Of a stretch of DNA of 33,770 nucleotides, positions 33,723 to 33,770 are shown one piece after another. Numbering within the stretch: position 1 is the first letter of the stretch; every line of letters begins with the position of its first letter. The notes beneath the pieces were generated by a model, which saw only the letters and a list, made by a program, of their open reading frames with translations, did no database searches and was not told the DNA's origin. The stretch covers positions 1-33,770 of the forward strand of contig NZ_JAMBON010000037.1 in the NCBI RefSeq assembly GCF_023715655.1. The letters are read 5' to 3'. Made by a program: the position numbers and the translations under genes. The stretch comes from Oceanobacillus luteolus. Its GTDB lineage: Bacteria > Bacillota > Bacilli > Bacillales > Amphibacillaceae.

Positions 33723-33770
33723 GAGTCAAATTTATCATTATCGGTCTTTAGATTGGGGTTGTTGGCGGTG

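Overview
The window looks like a chromosomal segment of a low-GC Gram-positive of the Bacillaceae, of the Oceanobacillus/Virgibacillus type. The clues are strong AGGAGG-type ribosome sites with frequent TTG/GTG starts, a Wzz/BY-kinase/PHP-phosphatase module, LytR-CpsA-Psr proteins, the small DUF1659-DUF2922-YvrJ cassette, a WalR-like box, a Rex-like box, and a dispersed repeat beginning GAGGCTGGGACATAAC. The genus is inference.

Region 1 (about 1-3800) is an accessory, repeat-rich edge. It holds the tail of a gene cut by the window edge, an unknown minus-strand gene with a TTG start, and the remains of a Septu-like (PtuAB-type) anti-phage locus. That locus has an ABC-type ATPase that has lost its Walker A end and is interrupted near its C-terminus by a hairpin-rich insert of about 195 bp. 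An apparently intact HNH nuclease gene follows and overlaps it. Two direct copies of a 65-bp hairpin repeat, several GGTGCCAGGCACC palindromes, a 22-bp-arm inverted repeat and a degenerate 22-nt tandem repeat lie around these genes.

Region 2 (24417 down to 3842, minus strand) is a Wzx/Wzy-type exopolysaccharide or capsule locus. In transcription order it encodes Wzz-like adaptor, tyrosine kinase, PHP phosphatase, membrane nucleotide-sugar 4,6-dehydratase, GalU, DegT-type aminotransferase, sugar formyltransferase, ATP-grasp ligase, initiating sugar-phosphate transferase, GT4, GT2, GT4, Wzy-like polymerase, Wzx flippase, TupA-like ATP-grasp, UDP-glucuronate 4-epimerase-like enzyme, UDP-glucose dehydrogenase and phosphoglucomutase. 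PgcA, GalU, Ugd and the epimerase would supply UDP-Glc, UDP-GlcA and UDP-GalA. The dehydratase, aminotransferase and formyltransferase could make a 4-formamido-4,6-dideoxy sugar for the initiating transferase. Terminator-like hairpins after the kinase and after the phosphatase suggest that the regulatory genes are separable transcription units.

Region 3 (24418-33770) holds a LysM/NlpC-P60 cell-wall hydrolase with a WalR-like box, an unknown coiled-coil protein, NagB, the DUF1659-DUF2922-YvrJ cassette, UDP-ManNAc dehydrogenase with a Rex-type operator over its promoter, UDP-GlcNAc 2-epimerase, and two LytR-CpsA-Psr ligases. The epimerase and dehydrogenase would provide UDP-ManNAc and UDP-ManNAcA. 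The LCP proteins would attach the finished polymer to peptidoglycan.

The items most worth following up are the decayed Septu-like locus bounded by palindromic repeats, the formyl-sugar plus double ATP-grasp combination in the polysaccharide pathway, and the Rex-like operator on an NAD-consuming sugar dehydrogenase.
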